A stretch of DNA of 64,000 nt from Clostridium sartagoforme (GTDB taxonomy: Bacteria; Bacillota; Clostridia; Clostridiales; Clostridiaceae), in NCBI RefSeq assembly GCF_004794105.1, contig NZ_SRYR01000003.1:219633-283632 (forward strand). The letters are read 5' to 3'. This document shows positions 44,753 to 54,087 of the stretch, piece by piece; positions within the stretch are counted from its first letter, which is position 1, and every line of letters begins with the position of its first letter. The notes beneath the pieces were generated by a model. It saw only the letters and a program-made list of their open reading frames with translations, made no database searches and had not been told where the DNA came from. The position numbers and the translations under genes were made by a program.

Positions 44753-45788
44753 TGATTTAGTATCGATTATCATACCTGTTTATAAAACTGAAAAAAAGTA
44801 TTTGATTAATTGTATAAAATCTATTGAATTACAAGATTATAACAATTATGAGATCGTTTTGGTTGATGATGGAAACCCTAAAGAATACAAGAACATATTA
44901 AATGATATTGAAAAAGATATAGAAAAAGTACGTATAATACACAAAGAAAATGGGGGAGCTTCATCTGCTAGAAACTTAGGATTAATTGAAGCAAATGGAG
45001 AATATATTGTATTTGTTGATGCTGATGATAGTATATCTAAAGATTTTATATCAGAAGCTATTTCATATATTTCTAAATATAAGTTAGATATAGTTATGGG
45101 AGGTTATCAAATAAATGATGTTAAACATTTGCCCAAATGTAAAGATATAAAAATTTATCAAAGTGAAGAGATAGAAAAATTAAAGCAAATATTTATATCT
45201 GGATTTGCAACAGAAGATACAAAAGAATTAAAAGGGTGTTTAGGAATTCTAGCTCCATGGGCAAAAGTGTTTAGGAGAAATGCCATAGGAGATATCAAGT
45301 TTGATGAAAATCTAATTTTGTCAGAAGATGCATTATTTAATTTATACTGTTTAAGTAATGTAGAAAAGGTAGGAATAGTTTCGAAGTGTTGGTATAATTA
45401 TTCAATTGTAAATGATTCAATTTGTCATAGTTATAGAGAAAATGCATTACATGAAATTAATATAAGCACAAAAAAGTTTGAAGAGTTTTTAAATATATCT
45501 TCTTTAGAGTGTTTTACTAATAATGAGGCATATAAATATAGAATGATTAAACAACTATATAATTTATTATTATATTATTATTGTAATTCAAATTATAAAG
45601 GTGATAATCCTATAAAAGGTATTAAAAAGTATTTAAAAGATAATAAAAATATATATAAGAGTATTAAGAATACGGATGAATTTTTTTTGCCGAAAAGCTA
45701 TAAGGTTTTAAAATTATTGGCAAAGCATCAATCTTCTCTAGGTATATATATATTCTTTAAATTAAAGTTATATTTAAAGAAATCATAG
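44742..45788 (+). CDS. Family 2 glycosyltransferase
   Basis: GT-A enzyme with VSIIIPVYKTEKKYLINCI, VDDGNPKEYK near 42 and VDADDS near 94-99 (DxD). The C-terminus is long and basic with many Tyr/Asn/Lys residues. It starts inside the wzy 3' end, so the two are translationally coupled. Non-processive; acts in the capsule 2 unit. Donor not predictable. Confidence 0.85.
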   Translation: MKNNDLVSIIIPVYKTEKKYLINCIKSIELQDYNNYEIVLVDDGNPKEYKNILNDIEKDIEKVRIIHKENGGASSARNLGLIEANGEYIVFVDADDSISKDFISEAISYISKYKLDIVMGGYQINDVKHLPKCKDIKIYQSEEIEKLKQIFISGFATEDTKELKGCLGILAPWAKVFRRNAIGDIKFDENLILSEDALFNLYCLSNVEKVGIVSKCWYNYSIVNDSICHSYRENALHEINISTKKFEEFLNISSLECFTNNEAYKYRMIKQLYNLLLYYYCNSNYKGDNPIKGIKKYLKDNKNIYKSIKNTDEFFLPKSYKVLKLLAKHQSSLGIYIFFKLKLYLKKS

Positions 45789-45830
45789 ATAATGTTAAGA
45801 TTTATTTTTATTGCTTAAAGTAAATAACCC

Positions 45831-46106
45831 AATTTAATAGTTGTAGATGGATTATTTGGATAAATATTTTTATATGAAGAAAATAAAAGATGAAGAAATG
45901 TTTAGTTGTAGATAAGAGAAATCATATAGGTGGAAATATATTGCGATAATATAGAGAGAATTAACGTCAAATATAAAAAATGAGATGATAAAGAAACCAA
46001 TATAATTTTGGGGAGAATATTAGCAAAATATAAGTATTATGATATAAATAGCGCAGTTTAAAGAAATTAAAAGGCAGTTGAAGAAGAACTTAGAAGGGTA
46101 GAATAG
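45831..46106 (+). pseudogene. UDP-galactopyranose mutase (glf) remnant
   Basis: Pieces in shifting frames match the two ends of Glf: NLIVVDGLFG and KKCLVVDKRNHIGGNI from the FAD-binding N-terminus, then after a jump YKYYDINSAV and KAVEEELRRVE from the C-terminus. Most of the roughly 370-codon gene is missing and several stops are present. It ends one base before the next start codon (46108). It indicates an earlier capsule with galactofuranose at this locus. Confidence 0.8.
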
Positions 46107-46107
46107 T

Positions 46108-47544
46108 ATGAAAGTTTTAAAGAATTTTTTATATAATTTGTCTTATCAAATATTAGTATTAATATTACCTTTAATAACAGTACCGTATGTATCCAATATA
46201 TTAGGAGCAAAGGGTGTAGGAGACTATGCCTTTACTTTTGCGAATGTCCAATATTTTGTTTTATTTGGAATGGTTGGTGTGACTTTATATGGAAATAGAC
46301 AAATAGCTTATGTAAGGGATAATAAAGAAAAGTTAAAGAATACTTTTTATTCAATATACTCAGTCCAAGTAATAACAATGCTTATATCAGGAGGGTTATT
46401 TTTATTATTTGCTTTTACATTCACTGATGAAGGATATAGAAATCTATATTTAGTTCAAGGAATAAATATATTAGCAGCTTTAATAGATATATCTTGGTTA
46501 TTTATGGGGCTTGAGCAGTTTAAGAAAACTGTATTAAGAAATACAATAGTAAAATTATTATCACTTGCAAGTATTTTTATATTTGTAAAAAACATAGATG
46601 ACTTAGTAATTTATATTTTAATATTAGCTTTATCTAACTTATTAGGAAATTTGACATTTTGGCTATATGTTCCTAAGGTAATAGGAATTAAAAATATTAG
46701 AATTAAAGGGTTAGCAGGGCACCTTAAAGCTTCTATAGCTTTATTTATTCCGCAAATAGCAATACAAGTTTATTTGTTATTAAGTAGAACATTATTAGGA
46801 GTTTTTACAGATACTATACAAGTAGGATATTATGAAAACTCCCAAAAATTGGTAAGGATGGCATTGACAGTAGCTACTGCAATTGGAACAGTTATGATGC
46901 CTAAGATAGCTAATACAGTTGCGTCGGGGGATATGGATAAAGTTAAGTATTATATAAAGAATTCTTTCTTCTTTATGAATTTTATTTCAATTCCACTTAC
47001 ATTTGGATTGTTAGGAATAGCTAAGGAATTATCACCATGGTTTTTTGGAAAAGAATTTGAAGGGATAGAGAAATTAATAATTATAAGCTGTGTAATAATA
47101 TTAGCGATTAGTTGGTCAAATGTTTTTGGAACACAACTTTTAGTTCCTTTAAATAAAACAAAAGAGTTTACTTTATCTGTAACAGCGGGTGCGATTGTTA
47201 ACTTAGTCTTTAATCTTATATTACTAAAACGTATGGGGAGTATAGGAGCTTGCATAACTATAGTTTTGGCAGAAATAACAGTTACGAGTACAGAAATGTA
47301 TATTTTAAGAAAGTTCTTGGATATTAAAGAGCTAATAAAATCTGTTATTATATTTTTCCCAGCAGCAATAATTATGTTTATAATAGTTAGAATAATTGGA
47401 GTTAATATGGGTGCAAAAATATTAACAACTATACTTCAAGTTTCAATTGGAGGTTTAATTTACTTATTATCTGTTTTTATACTATTTAGGATTTATCATA
47501 AGCAAAATTTAGTAGGTTATTTAAAGGAAATGTTAAAAAGCTAG
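46108..47544 (+). CDS. wzx: Wzx-type polysaccharide flippase
   Basis: A 478-residue MOP/PST-superfamily transporter with about 14 helices; N-terminus NFLYNLSYQILVLILPLITV and PYVSNILGAKGVGDYAFTFA typical of capsule flippases. It exports the lipid-linked capsule 2 unit. It is clearly related to the cluster 1 Wzx at 16328 but distinct in sequence. It is the last gene of cluster 2, followed by a bidirectional terminator and the second lcp gene on the other strand. Confidence 0.88.
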   Translation: MKVLKNFLYNLSYQILVLILPLITVPYVSNILGAKGVGDYAFTFANVQYFVLFGMVGVTLYGNRQIAYVRDNKEKLKNTFYSIYSVQVITMLISGGLFLLFAFTFTDEGYRNLYLVQGINILAALIDISWLFMGLEQFKKTVLRNTIVKLLSLASIFIFVKNIDDLVIYILILALSNLLGNLTFWLYVPKVIGIKNIRIKGLAGHLKASIALFIPQIAIQVYLLLSRTLLGVFTDTIQVGYYENSQKLVRMALTVATAIGTVMMPKIANTVASGDMDKVKYYIKNSFFFMNFISIPLTFGLLGIAKELSPWFFGKEFEGIEKLIIISCVIILAISWSNVFGTQLLVPLNKTKEFTLSVTAGAIVNLVFNLILLKRMGSIGACITIVLAEITVTSTEMYILRKFLDIKELIKSVIIFFPAAIIMFIIVRIIGVNMGAKILTTILQVSIGGLIYLLSVFILFRIYHKQNLVGYLKEMLKS

Positions 47545-47680
47545 AAAGTTTAAAATGAACAAATAACTTGGATAGTATAAAGAAACTGCTTAATATATGT
47601 AGTATAGATGATAAAAAATATTTAAATATTAAGGTGTTATATGATTTATTTATAAGAAGTGCCATGAAATATGTATAAAT

Positions 47681-47710
47681 AAAAGAGATAGGAATTTCCT
47701 ATCTCTTTTA
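47681..47710. terminator. Bidirectional terminator between wzx and lcp paralog 2
   Basis: AAAAGAGATAGGA and TCCTATCTCTTTTA pair around a tiny loop with A and T runs on both sides. It touches the lcp stop codon on the minus strand and lies 137 bases after wzx. Confidence 0.85.
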
Positions 47711-48709
47711 TTATCTAACATCATTAAATATATAATCTCTCATCTGCTGTTTAGCAGTTTCAATATCAAATGTTAGATAGTAAATTCCACCAATATTAGC
47801 CCCTTCGCCGTAACCATCTCTAGGGAATCTATCTTGTTCTAAATTATTTCCAATTCCAAGAGCTTTAGTACCTAAGGAAAGAATATCACCAGCGTTTAAG
47901 TTAGTTTGAACATAAGGTAAAACTTCATTTAATAATGAGTTGTATGAACCAATAGATGCAGATGTTAGTTTGGTAAATATTGCATCAATAACTGTTCTTT
48001 GTCTTTCAGTTCTCTTATAATCTCCTCCAGCAGTATATCTTATTCTAGAGTAAGCAAGAGCTTGTGTACCATCAAGGTGCTGAACACCTGCATAAGTAAT
48101 ATGAGGAGAATTTGTTCCATCTTTTCTATTAACATCATCTATATATTTATTTATATACTTTAATTCTTCGTTAGTAATTTCTATATCCACCCCACCTAGA
48201 ATGTTAATAATCTTAGGTAATGAAGAAAAGTTAACTGATACGAAGTCTTGAATATTTAATCCAAAGTTTTCATTTATAGTTTTTATTGAAAGCTCTGGAC
48301 CACCATAAGCATAAGCATGATTTATTTTATCCATTCCATATCCATCTATATTAACATAAGAATCTCTCATTATAGATGTTAGTTTTAGCTTATTATGAAC
48401 TGGATCTAAGGTTGCAATCATTATGGAATCAGAACGTCCAGTTTCACCATCAGTAGCATCTACTCCAAATAAAGCTATGTTTTTAATTTTACTTGTATTG
48501 TTATACTCTTTTAATTCATCTTCTACAATTCCGAGGTTATCTTTATTAAGTTTAATATTGTCCATCTTACTTAATATGCCTATAAAGTAGCCACCACCAA
48601 CTACAGCTAATGCTAGTACTACACATAAAAAGCCTATAAATATTTTAAATCCCAAAGATTTCTTTTTCTTTTTTCTTTTTTTAGATTCATTATAATCATT
48701 TTGTGACAT
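47711..48709 (-). CDS. LytR-CpsA-Psr (LCP) family wall-glycan ligase, paralog 2
   Basis: A lysine-rich cytosolic tail, one membrane helix (about 22-46) and an extracellular LCP domain. LTSIMRDSYVNIDGYG near 113 and YSRIRYTAGGDYKRTERQRTV near 220 contain the conserved Arg residues. It is similar throughout to the LCP gene at 36130-37089 (both have ILGGVDIEITNEELKYIN-like and LGGVEMEITADELKYING-like blocks). GGAAGTG precedes the start on the minus strand. With paralog 1 it brackets capsule cluster 2. Confidence 0.9.
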   Translation of the reverse strand: MSQNDYNESKKRKKKKKSLGFKIFIGFLCVVLALAVVGGGYFIGILSKMDNIKLNKDNLGIVEDELKEYNNTSKIKNIALFGVDATDGETGRSDSIMIATLDPVHNKLKLTSIMRDSYVNIDGYGMDKINHAYAYGGPELSIKTINENFGLNIQDFVSVNFSSLPKIINILGGVDIEITNEELKYINKYIDDVNRKDGTNSPHITYAGVQHLDGTQALAYSRIRYTAGGDYKRTERQRTVIDAIFTKLTSASIGSYNSLLNEVLPYVQTNLNAGDILSLGTKALGIGNNLEQDRFPRDGYGEGANIGGIYYLTFDIETAKQQMRDYIFNDVR

Positions 48710-49105
48710 ATCTACACTTCCTTTCTAAATAAGTTTATCATAGGATATAGTTTTTTTTCAATTAAGTAATATAAATGTAAGAAATAATTATATATAAGTT
48801 GTAATAAAGTTTTTACATTTTATTAAGTTACATTTATATAAAAATATATTATTTACTAAATTATGTACTCAACTTATATAAGAATTAAAAATATACATGA
48901 TTTCAATTGATGTAATTTACTTTTAAATTATTTTTGTACTAAAATATCATAAATCCTTAAAAAATAGATTGTTTGTTGAAACATATATATAATATATAAT
49001 TTGTATTTAATATAATTGAGTTATATAATAGATAGAGTAATAACATGTTTAGATAGAATGACTTTTATTAAAATATTTATAACTATAAGTGAAAGGATGA
49101 TAAAG
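48710..49105. other. Divergent intergenic region, lcp paralog 2 / aminotransferase gene
   Basis: About 400 AT-rich bases that must hold promoters in both directions. In-frame codons extend the plus-strand gene back to 49016, but they are not preceded by a ribosome site. No repeat or RNA structure was recognised. Confidence 0.45.
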
Positions 49106-50284
49106 ATGAAGAAGATACCATTTTCTCCTCCAGATATAACAGATAAGGAAATAGAAGCAGTAGTAGAAGTATTAAAATCAGGATGGATAACATCTGGACC
49201 TACATTAGCTAAGTTTGAGGAAGAATTGGCTGAGTATTGTGAGGCTAATAAGGCAGTAGCATTAAATAGTGCAACAGCTGCAATGGAGCTTATATTAAAG
49301 GTATTTGATATAAAGGAAGGAGATGAAATAATAACAACTCCTTACACATATACTGCAACAGCAAGTGTAGCAGTACACAGAGGTATAAAACCTATTTTTT
49401 GTGATGTTGCAAAAGATAGCTTCTTTATAGATTATAATAAAATAGGAGATTTAATAACTGATAAAACTAAGGTAATTATGCCAGTAGACTTTGCTGGGGT
49501 GCCTTGTGATTATGATAAAATAAAAGCTGTTCTAAAAGAAAAAAATAGAGAAGACATAATAATATTAGTAGATTCAGCTCATTCCTTTGGGGCTAAATAC
49601 AAGGGGGGAAAAGTAGGAGCACAATGTGATTTCCATACTTTCTCATTCCATGCAGTAAAAAACTTTACAACCGCTGAAGGTGGAGCAATAACATATAATA
49701 ACAATAACTTTAATGGAAGAGAGAACTTATTTCAAGATTTTAAATTTACTTCCCTACATGGCCAATCTAAGGACGCTTTATCTAAGATGAAGGCAGGAGC
49801 TTGGGAATATGACATAATTACAGATGGTTTTAAATGTAATATGACAGATATAAATGCTGCCATTGGTAGAGTTCAATTAACAAGATATGAAGATATGTTA
49901 AAGTATAGAAAAGAAATATTTAATACTTATACAAGAATATTAGAAAAAGAAGATTTTTCTATAATACCAGTTACTGAATATGGTGAAGGAACTGAAAGCT
50001 CATATCACTTATATCCATTAAGAATAAAAGGATTTAATGAGGAAAAGAGAAATATTCTTATTCAAAAGTTAGCTGAAAAGGGAATATCAACTAATGTTCA
50101 CTTTAAGCCACTGCCAATGTTTACACTATATAAGAACTTAGGATATAATATTGAAGATTATCCAAATGCATATGCTCAATATGAAAGTGAAATAACATTA
50201 CCTGTATATAGCACTTTAAAATTAGAAGATGTAGAATATATAGCTAATGAATTAGTTAAAGTAGTTAAGGAAATTAACAAATAA
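49106..50284 (+). CDS. DegT/DnrJ/EryC1-family sugar aminotransferase (ArnB/PseC-like)
   Basis: PLP-dependent nucleotide-sugar aminotransferase of about 392 residues. The internal aldimine Lys is in FSFHAVKNFTTAEGG; YTYTATASVAVHRG and VDSAHSFGA are family blocks. FTTAEGG is shared with ArnB- and PseC-type C4 aminotransferases, but the exact sugar is uncertain. The ATG at 49106 has GAAAGG nine bases upstream; the open frame extends to 49016 without support. It ends at a good terminator, so it is a single-gene unit. Confidence 0.82.
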   Translation: MKKIPFSPPDITDKEIEAVVEVLKSGWITSGPTLAKFEEELAEYCEANKAVALNSATAAMELILKVFDIKEGDEIITTPYTYTATASVAVHRGIKPIFCDVAKDSFFIDYNKIGDLITDKTKVIMPVDFAGVPCDYDKIKAVLKEKNREDIIILVDSAHSFGAKYKGGKVGAQCDFHTFSFHAVKNFTTAEGGAITYNNNNFNGRENLFQDFKFTSLHGQSKDALSKMKAGAWEYDIITDGFKCNMTDINAAIGRVQLTRYEDMLKYRKEIFNTYTRILEKEDFSIIPVTEYGEGTESSYHLYPLRIKGFNEEKRNILIQKLAEKGISTNVHFKPLPMFTLYKNLGYNIEDYPNAYAQYESEITLPVYSTLKLEDVEYIANELVKVVKEINK

Positions 50285-50294
50285 AATAACTCTA

Positions 50295-50328
50295 ATATAG
50301 ATTAACTTTTTAGTTAATCTATATTTTT
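50295..50328 (+). terminator. Rho-independent terminator
   Basis: ATATAGATTAAC and GTTAATCTATAT are perfect arms around a short T-rich loop, then TTTTTA. It follows the first aminotransferase by about ten bases. Confidence 0.85.
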
Positions 50329-50489
50329 ATACAAATTTTTATTAAATAAGTATTAAGAATTATATGGAAATATATATTAAGCCTGTATCATGGTATAAAA
50401 TTATATTAAAAAGTTTATATATATTTTGAATTGTGATAAAATAAAAATGTTAGTTTTTTATAAATTTGAGTATAAAGGAGATTATTACT

Positions 50490-51668
50490 ATGAATATACC
50501 TTTAATAGATTTAAAAGCTCAATATGAATCATTAGCAGAGGAGCTAAAAGAGGCAACTTTTGGGATATTATCTTCAGCTAATTACATAATGGGTAAAACT
50601 GTAATAGATTTTGAAAAAGCCTTTGCTGAATATGTAGGCGTAAAGCATGCTATATCAGTAGGTAATGGAACAGATGGATTAGTAATAGCATTAAAGGCTA
50701 TGGGAATAGGAGAAGGAGATGAAGTAATAACAACTCCATTTACATTCTTTGCTACAGCTGAAGCTATATCAGCAGTAGGAGGAACTCCCATATTTGTAGA
50801 TGTATATAAAGATACTTTTAATATAGATGTAACTAAGATAGAAGAAAAAATAACTTCTAAAACTAAGGCTATAATGCCAGTTCATATCTTTGGACAATGT
50901 GCAGATATGGACGAAATAAATGAAATTGCAAAGAAGCATAATCTTTTAGTTATAGAAGATGCTTGCCAAGCAATTGGAGGAAAGTATAAAGGAAGAAATG
51001 TTGGTTCTTTAGGAGATGCTGCAGTATTTTCATTTTTCCCAACTAAGAACCTAGGCTGTGCTGGAGATGGTGGTATGATTGTTACAAATAACGATGATAT
51101 TGCAATAATAGCAAAAGCTCTTAAGGCTCATGGAAGTGGAGAAAATGGTCAAAAGGCATACAACTTACTAAACAATATAGAAGAAGAAGTTCAAAAAGCT
51201 GAAGGAGCAAATGATACAGTTTATAATCCGTTAAAATATTACAATTATTTAATAGGATATAACTCAAGATTAGATGCAATTCAAGCGGCTATTTTAAATG
51301 TTAAAATAAAAGAAATAGATAATTGGAATGCTAAGAGAAGAGAAGTCGCTGAAATTTATAATGAAGCACTTAAAGATACTGATTTAGTAACTCCAGTAAC
51401 TAGAGATTATGTAGAACCAGTTTACCATATGTATGTTCTGCAATCTGAAAATAGAGAAGCAGTACTAGAAAAGTTAAAGACTGCAGGTGTTTCAACAGGA
51501 GTATATTATCCTGTACCACTACATCTTCAAAAATGTTATAAGAACTTAGGATATAAAGAAGGAGATATGCCAGTTTCAGAGTACCTTTCTCATAGAACCT
51601 TTGCTATACCAGTATATCCAGAGTTAACTAAAGATCAAGTAGATTATATAATAAGCAAAATAAAATAA
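50490..51668 (+). CDS. DegT-family sugar aminotransferase, WbpE/WlbC-like
   Basis: About 392 residues beginning MNIPLIDLKAQYESL, the usual start of C3 aminotransferases acting on UDP-3-keto-GlcNAcA-type sugars. The PLP Lys is in FSFFPTKNLGCAGDGG; EDACQAIGG and PFTFFATAEAI are family blocks. ATG 50490 is chosen because AAAGGAG lies ten bases upstream. The next gene is a UDP-HexNAc dehydrogenase, the enzyme that starts such a pathway. The oxidase (WbpB type) and acetyltransferase (WbpD type) of that pathway are not evident in the window. Confidence 0.82.
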   Translation: MNIPLIDLKAQYESLAEELKEATFGILSSANYIMGKTVIDFEKAFAEYVGVKHAISVGNGTDGLVIALKAMGIGEGDEVITTPFTFFATAEAISAVGGTPIFVDVYKDTFNIDVTKIEEKITSKTKAIMPVHIFGQCADMDEINEIAKKHNLLVIEDACQAIGGKYKGRNVGSLGDAAVFSFFPTKNLGCAGDGGMIVTNNDDIAIIAKALKAHGSGENGQKAYNLLNNIEEEVQKAEGANDTVYNPLKYYNYLIGYNSRLDAIQAAILNVKIKEIDNWNAKRREVAEIYNEALKDTDLVTPVTRDYVEPVYHMYVLQSENREAVLEKLKTAGVSTGVYYPVPLHLQKCYKNLGYKEGDMPVSEYLSHRTFAIPVYPELTKDQVDYIISKIK

Positions 51669-51695
51669 AATAAAATAAAATGCAGACATTTTACT

Positions 51696-51742
51696 AATGA
51701 AAAATTAAGAATGAATAATGAAGGATATGATTTCTTTGAAAT
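51696..51742. repeat. Dispersed AT-rich repeat, composite copy
   Basis: 51696-51722 is identical to 25799-25825 (27 bases, inside the yhf palindrome element), and 51721-51742 is identical to 35216-35237. The two families meet here. It lies in the gene-free stretch 51669-51972, which otherwise contains AT-rich sequence and five tandem TAAAA units at its start. Confidence 0.7.
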
Positions 51743-51972
51743 TATTTTTAATTAGATGTTTTAATTAAAGAATGAAGAAATAAAAGAATTAAGGAAAAAC
51801 TTTTATGGATTTTTGAATAAAAAGTACTTTGATTAAATTAAGTTTTAAGTTTTTCTGTGTAAAACCTAATTATTTAAGTGTATTTTACAGAGATATATGT
51901 AAAATTAACTAAATAATTAATATATTTATTAAAAGAATGAAGAAGATTCCATTTAATTTAGGAGGAAGAACA

Positions 51973-53289
51973 ATGTCAGTTTTAAAGGATCAATTACTAG
52001 AAAAAATTAATAATAAAACTGCAAAAGTTGGTGTAGTAGGTTTAGGTTATGTTGGATTACCTTTAGCAGTTGAAAAAGCAAAGGCTGGATATGAAACTAT
52101 AGGTTTTGATGTTCAAGATCAAAAGGTAGAAATGGTAAATAAGGGCCAAAACTATATTGGTGATGTAGTTGACGCAGAACTAAGTGAATTAACAGAAAAA
52201 GGAGTGTTAAGAGCAACTACTGACTTTAGTTTTATAAATGATGTAGATACAGTATGTATTTGTGTTCCAACTCCACTTGATTTATATAAGCAACCAGACC
52301 TTTCTTATGTAGTAAAATCAACTGAAAATGTTGCAAAATATCTTCATAAGGGAATGATAGTAATCCTTGAAAGTACTACTTATCCAGGAACTACTGAAGA
52401 AGTATTAAGACCAATACTTGAAAAGGGTGGATTAAAGTGTGGAGAAGACTTCTTCCTAGCATTCTCACCAGAAAGAGTAGATCCAGGTAACAAGCACTTT
52501 AATACAAAAAACACTCCAAAGGTAGTAGGTGGATGTACTGAAGAATGTACTGAAGTTGCAGCTGCTTTATATGAAAATGTATTAGAAGGAGAAATTCACA
52601 GAGTTTCTTCACCAGCAGTAGCTGAAATGGAAAAAATATTAGAAAATACTTTTAGAAATATAAATATAGGATTAGCTAATGAAATGGCTATTTTATGTAA
52701 TAGAATGGGAATAGACGTATGGGAAGTTATAGATGCAGCTAAAACTAAGCCATATGGATTTATGCCATTTTATCCAGGTCCAGGACTTGGTGGACACTGT
52801 ATTCCTCTAGATCCCTTCTACTTAGAATGGAAGGCTAAGGAATATGATTACCATACTAAACTTATTGAAACTTCAGGAATAATAAATGATTCAATGCCAG
52901 ACTTTGTTTTAGAAAATATTATGAAGATATTAAACAAACAAAAGAAAGCATTAAATGGTTCAAAAGTTTTAGTTATGGGATTAGCTTATAAGAATGATAT
53001 AGATGATTATAGAGAATCACCATCATTTAAGGTAATAGAATTACTAGAAAAGAATGGTGCAGAAGTTATAGTTAACGATCCATTCTGTGATACAGCTAAG
53101 TACAAGGGTAAAACTTATCATTCAGTAGACTGGAAGGAAGTAATAGATGAATCAGATATAGTAGTTATTACTACTGGACACACAGTTTACGAATATGAAG
53201 AAATAGTAGATAGGGCTAAGGTTGTATATGATACAAGAAATGCTACTAAGAATGTTGTAAACAATAGAGAGAAAATATATAAGTTATAA
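51973..53289 (+). CDS. UDP-N-acetylhexosamine 6-dehydrogenase (WbpA/WecC/TuaD family)
   Basis: NAD-dependent four-electron oxidation of a UDP-HexNAc to the uronic acid. VGVVGLGYVGLPLA is the Rossmann fold, SPERVDPGN is typical of the UDP-HexNAc group, and GLGGHCIPLDPFYL contains the catalytic Cys. About 438 residues. ATG 51973 follows AGGAGGAAG; the ATG at 51937 starts a short MKKIPF piece that resembles the start of the gene at 49106 and is not used here. It probably works with the WbpE-like aminotransferase upstream. Confidence 0.85.
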   Translation: MSVLKDQLLEKINNKTAKVGVVGLGYVGLPLAVEKAKAGYETIGFDVQDQKVEMVNKGQNYIGDVVDAELSELTEKGVLRATTDFSFINDVDTVCICVPTPLDLYKQPDLSYVVKSTENVAKYLHKGMIVILESTTYPGTTEEVLRPILEKGGLKCGEDFFLAFSPERVDPGNKHFNTKNTPKVVGGCTEECTEVAAALYENVLEGEIHRVSSPAVAEMEKILENTFRNINIGLANEMAILCNRMGIDVWEVIDAAKTKPYGFMPFYPGPGLGGHCIPLDPFYLEWKAKEYDYHTKLIETSGIINDSMPDFVLENIMKILNKQKKALNGSKVLVMGLAYKNDIDDYRESPSFKVIELLEKNGAEVIVNDPFCDTAKYKGKTYHSVDWKEVIDESDIVVITTGHTVYEYEEIVDRAKVVYDTRNATKNVVNNREKIYKL

Positions 53290-53325
53290 AATTATTAGAG
53301 TTAATGAAAGAGAGGTCACTATATA

Positions 53326-54075
53326 ATGAGTGATTTAATATCAATAATTACTCCTACATATAATTGTGGGAAGTTTATTGAAGAAACTATAGAATCTGTT
53401 ATGAAGCAAAGTTATAAAAACTGGGAAATGATTATAGTGGATGATTGCTCTACAGATAATACAAAAGAAGTTGTAGATAAATATACTATTAAAGATAAAA
53501 GAATTAAATATCACATTTTGGAACAAAACTCAGGAGCAGCAGTAACAAGAACAAAGGCTATGGAGCTTGCTAGTGGTAATTATATAGCTTTTTTAGATAG
53601 TGATGATTTGTGGACAGAAGATAAATTATCAAGACAACTAGAGTTTATGAAGAAAAATAATTATGCATTTACTTGTACGGCATATAGTCAAATAGATGAA
53701 GCAGGAAATTCACTAGATAAAATTATTAAGACAAAAGATAAGACTGATTACAATGGAGTATTACTTAGTTGTCCTGTAGGAAATTCAACTGTGATGTATA
53801 ATGTTGATAAACTTGGGAAATTTGTAGTTCCTAATATAAGAAAGCGTAATGATGATGCATTATGGTTACAGATACTAAAAAAAGAAAAATATATTTATGG
53901 AATGTCAGATGTTTTAATGAAATATAGAATTAGAAATAATTCTATTTCTAGTAATAAGCTTGATTTAGTTAAATATCATTGGAAGCTTTATAGAGAAATT
54001 GAACATTTATCAGTTGCAAGATCAGTTTTTCATATATGTTACTGGGGTATGTTAAAGACTCTAAGAATTAAATAG
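53326..54075 (+). CDS. Family 2 glycosyltransferase
   Basis: A 249-residue GT-A enzyme: ISIITPTYNCGKFIEETIES, VDDCSTDNT near 38 and LDSDD near 90-94 (DxD). It resembles WcaA/EpsJ-like transferases with a C-terminal LMKYRIRNNSIS block. It sits between two nucleotide-sugar dehydrogenase genes, so it may transfer one of their products. GAGAGG lies before the ATG; 12 bases separate it from ugd. Confidence 0.83.
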   Translation: MSDLISIITPTYNCGKFIEETIESVMKQSYKNWEMIIVDDCSTDNTKEVVDKYTIKDKRIKYHILEQNSGAAVTRTKAMELASGNYIAFLDSDDLWTEDKLSRQLEFMKKNNYAFTCTAYSQIDEAGNSLDKIIKTKDKTDYNGVLLSCPVGNSTVMYNVDKLGKFVVPNIRKRNDDALWLQILKKEKYIYGMSDVLMKYRIRNNSISSNKLDLVKYHWKLYREIEHLSVARSVFHICYWGMLKTLRIK

Positions 54076-54087
54076 GAGGGGTATGAA

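Noticed and set aside
51937..51972. Upstream in-frame ATG giving MKKIPFNLGGRT before the UDP-HexNAc dehydrogenase; its first residues equal the start of the aminotransferase at 49106.
   Set aside because: AGGAGGAAG lies immediately before the ATG at 51973, where the family's usual N-terminus begins. The resemblance covers about six codons and could be a relic or chance.
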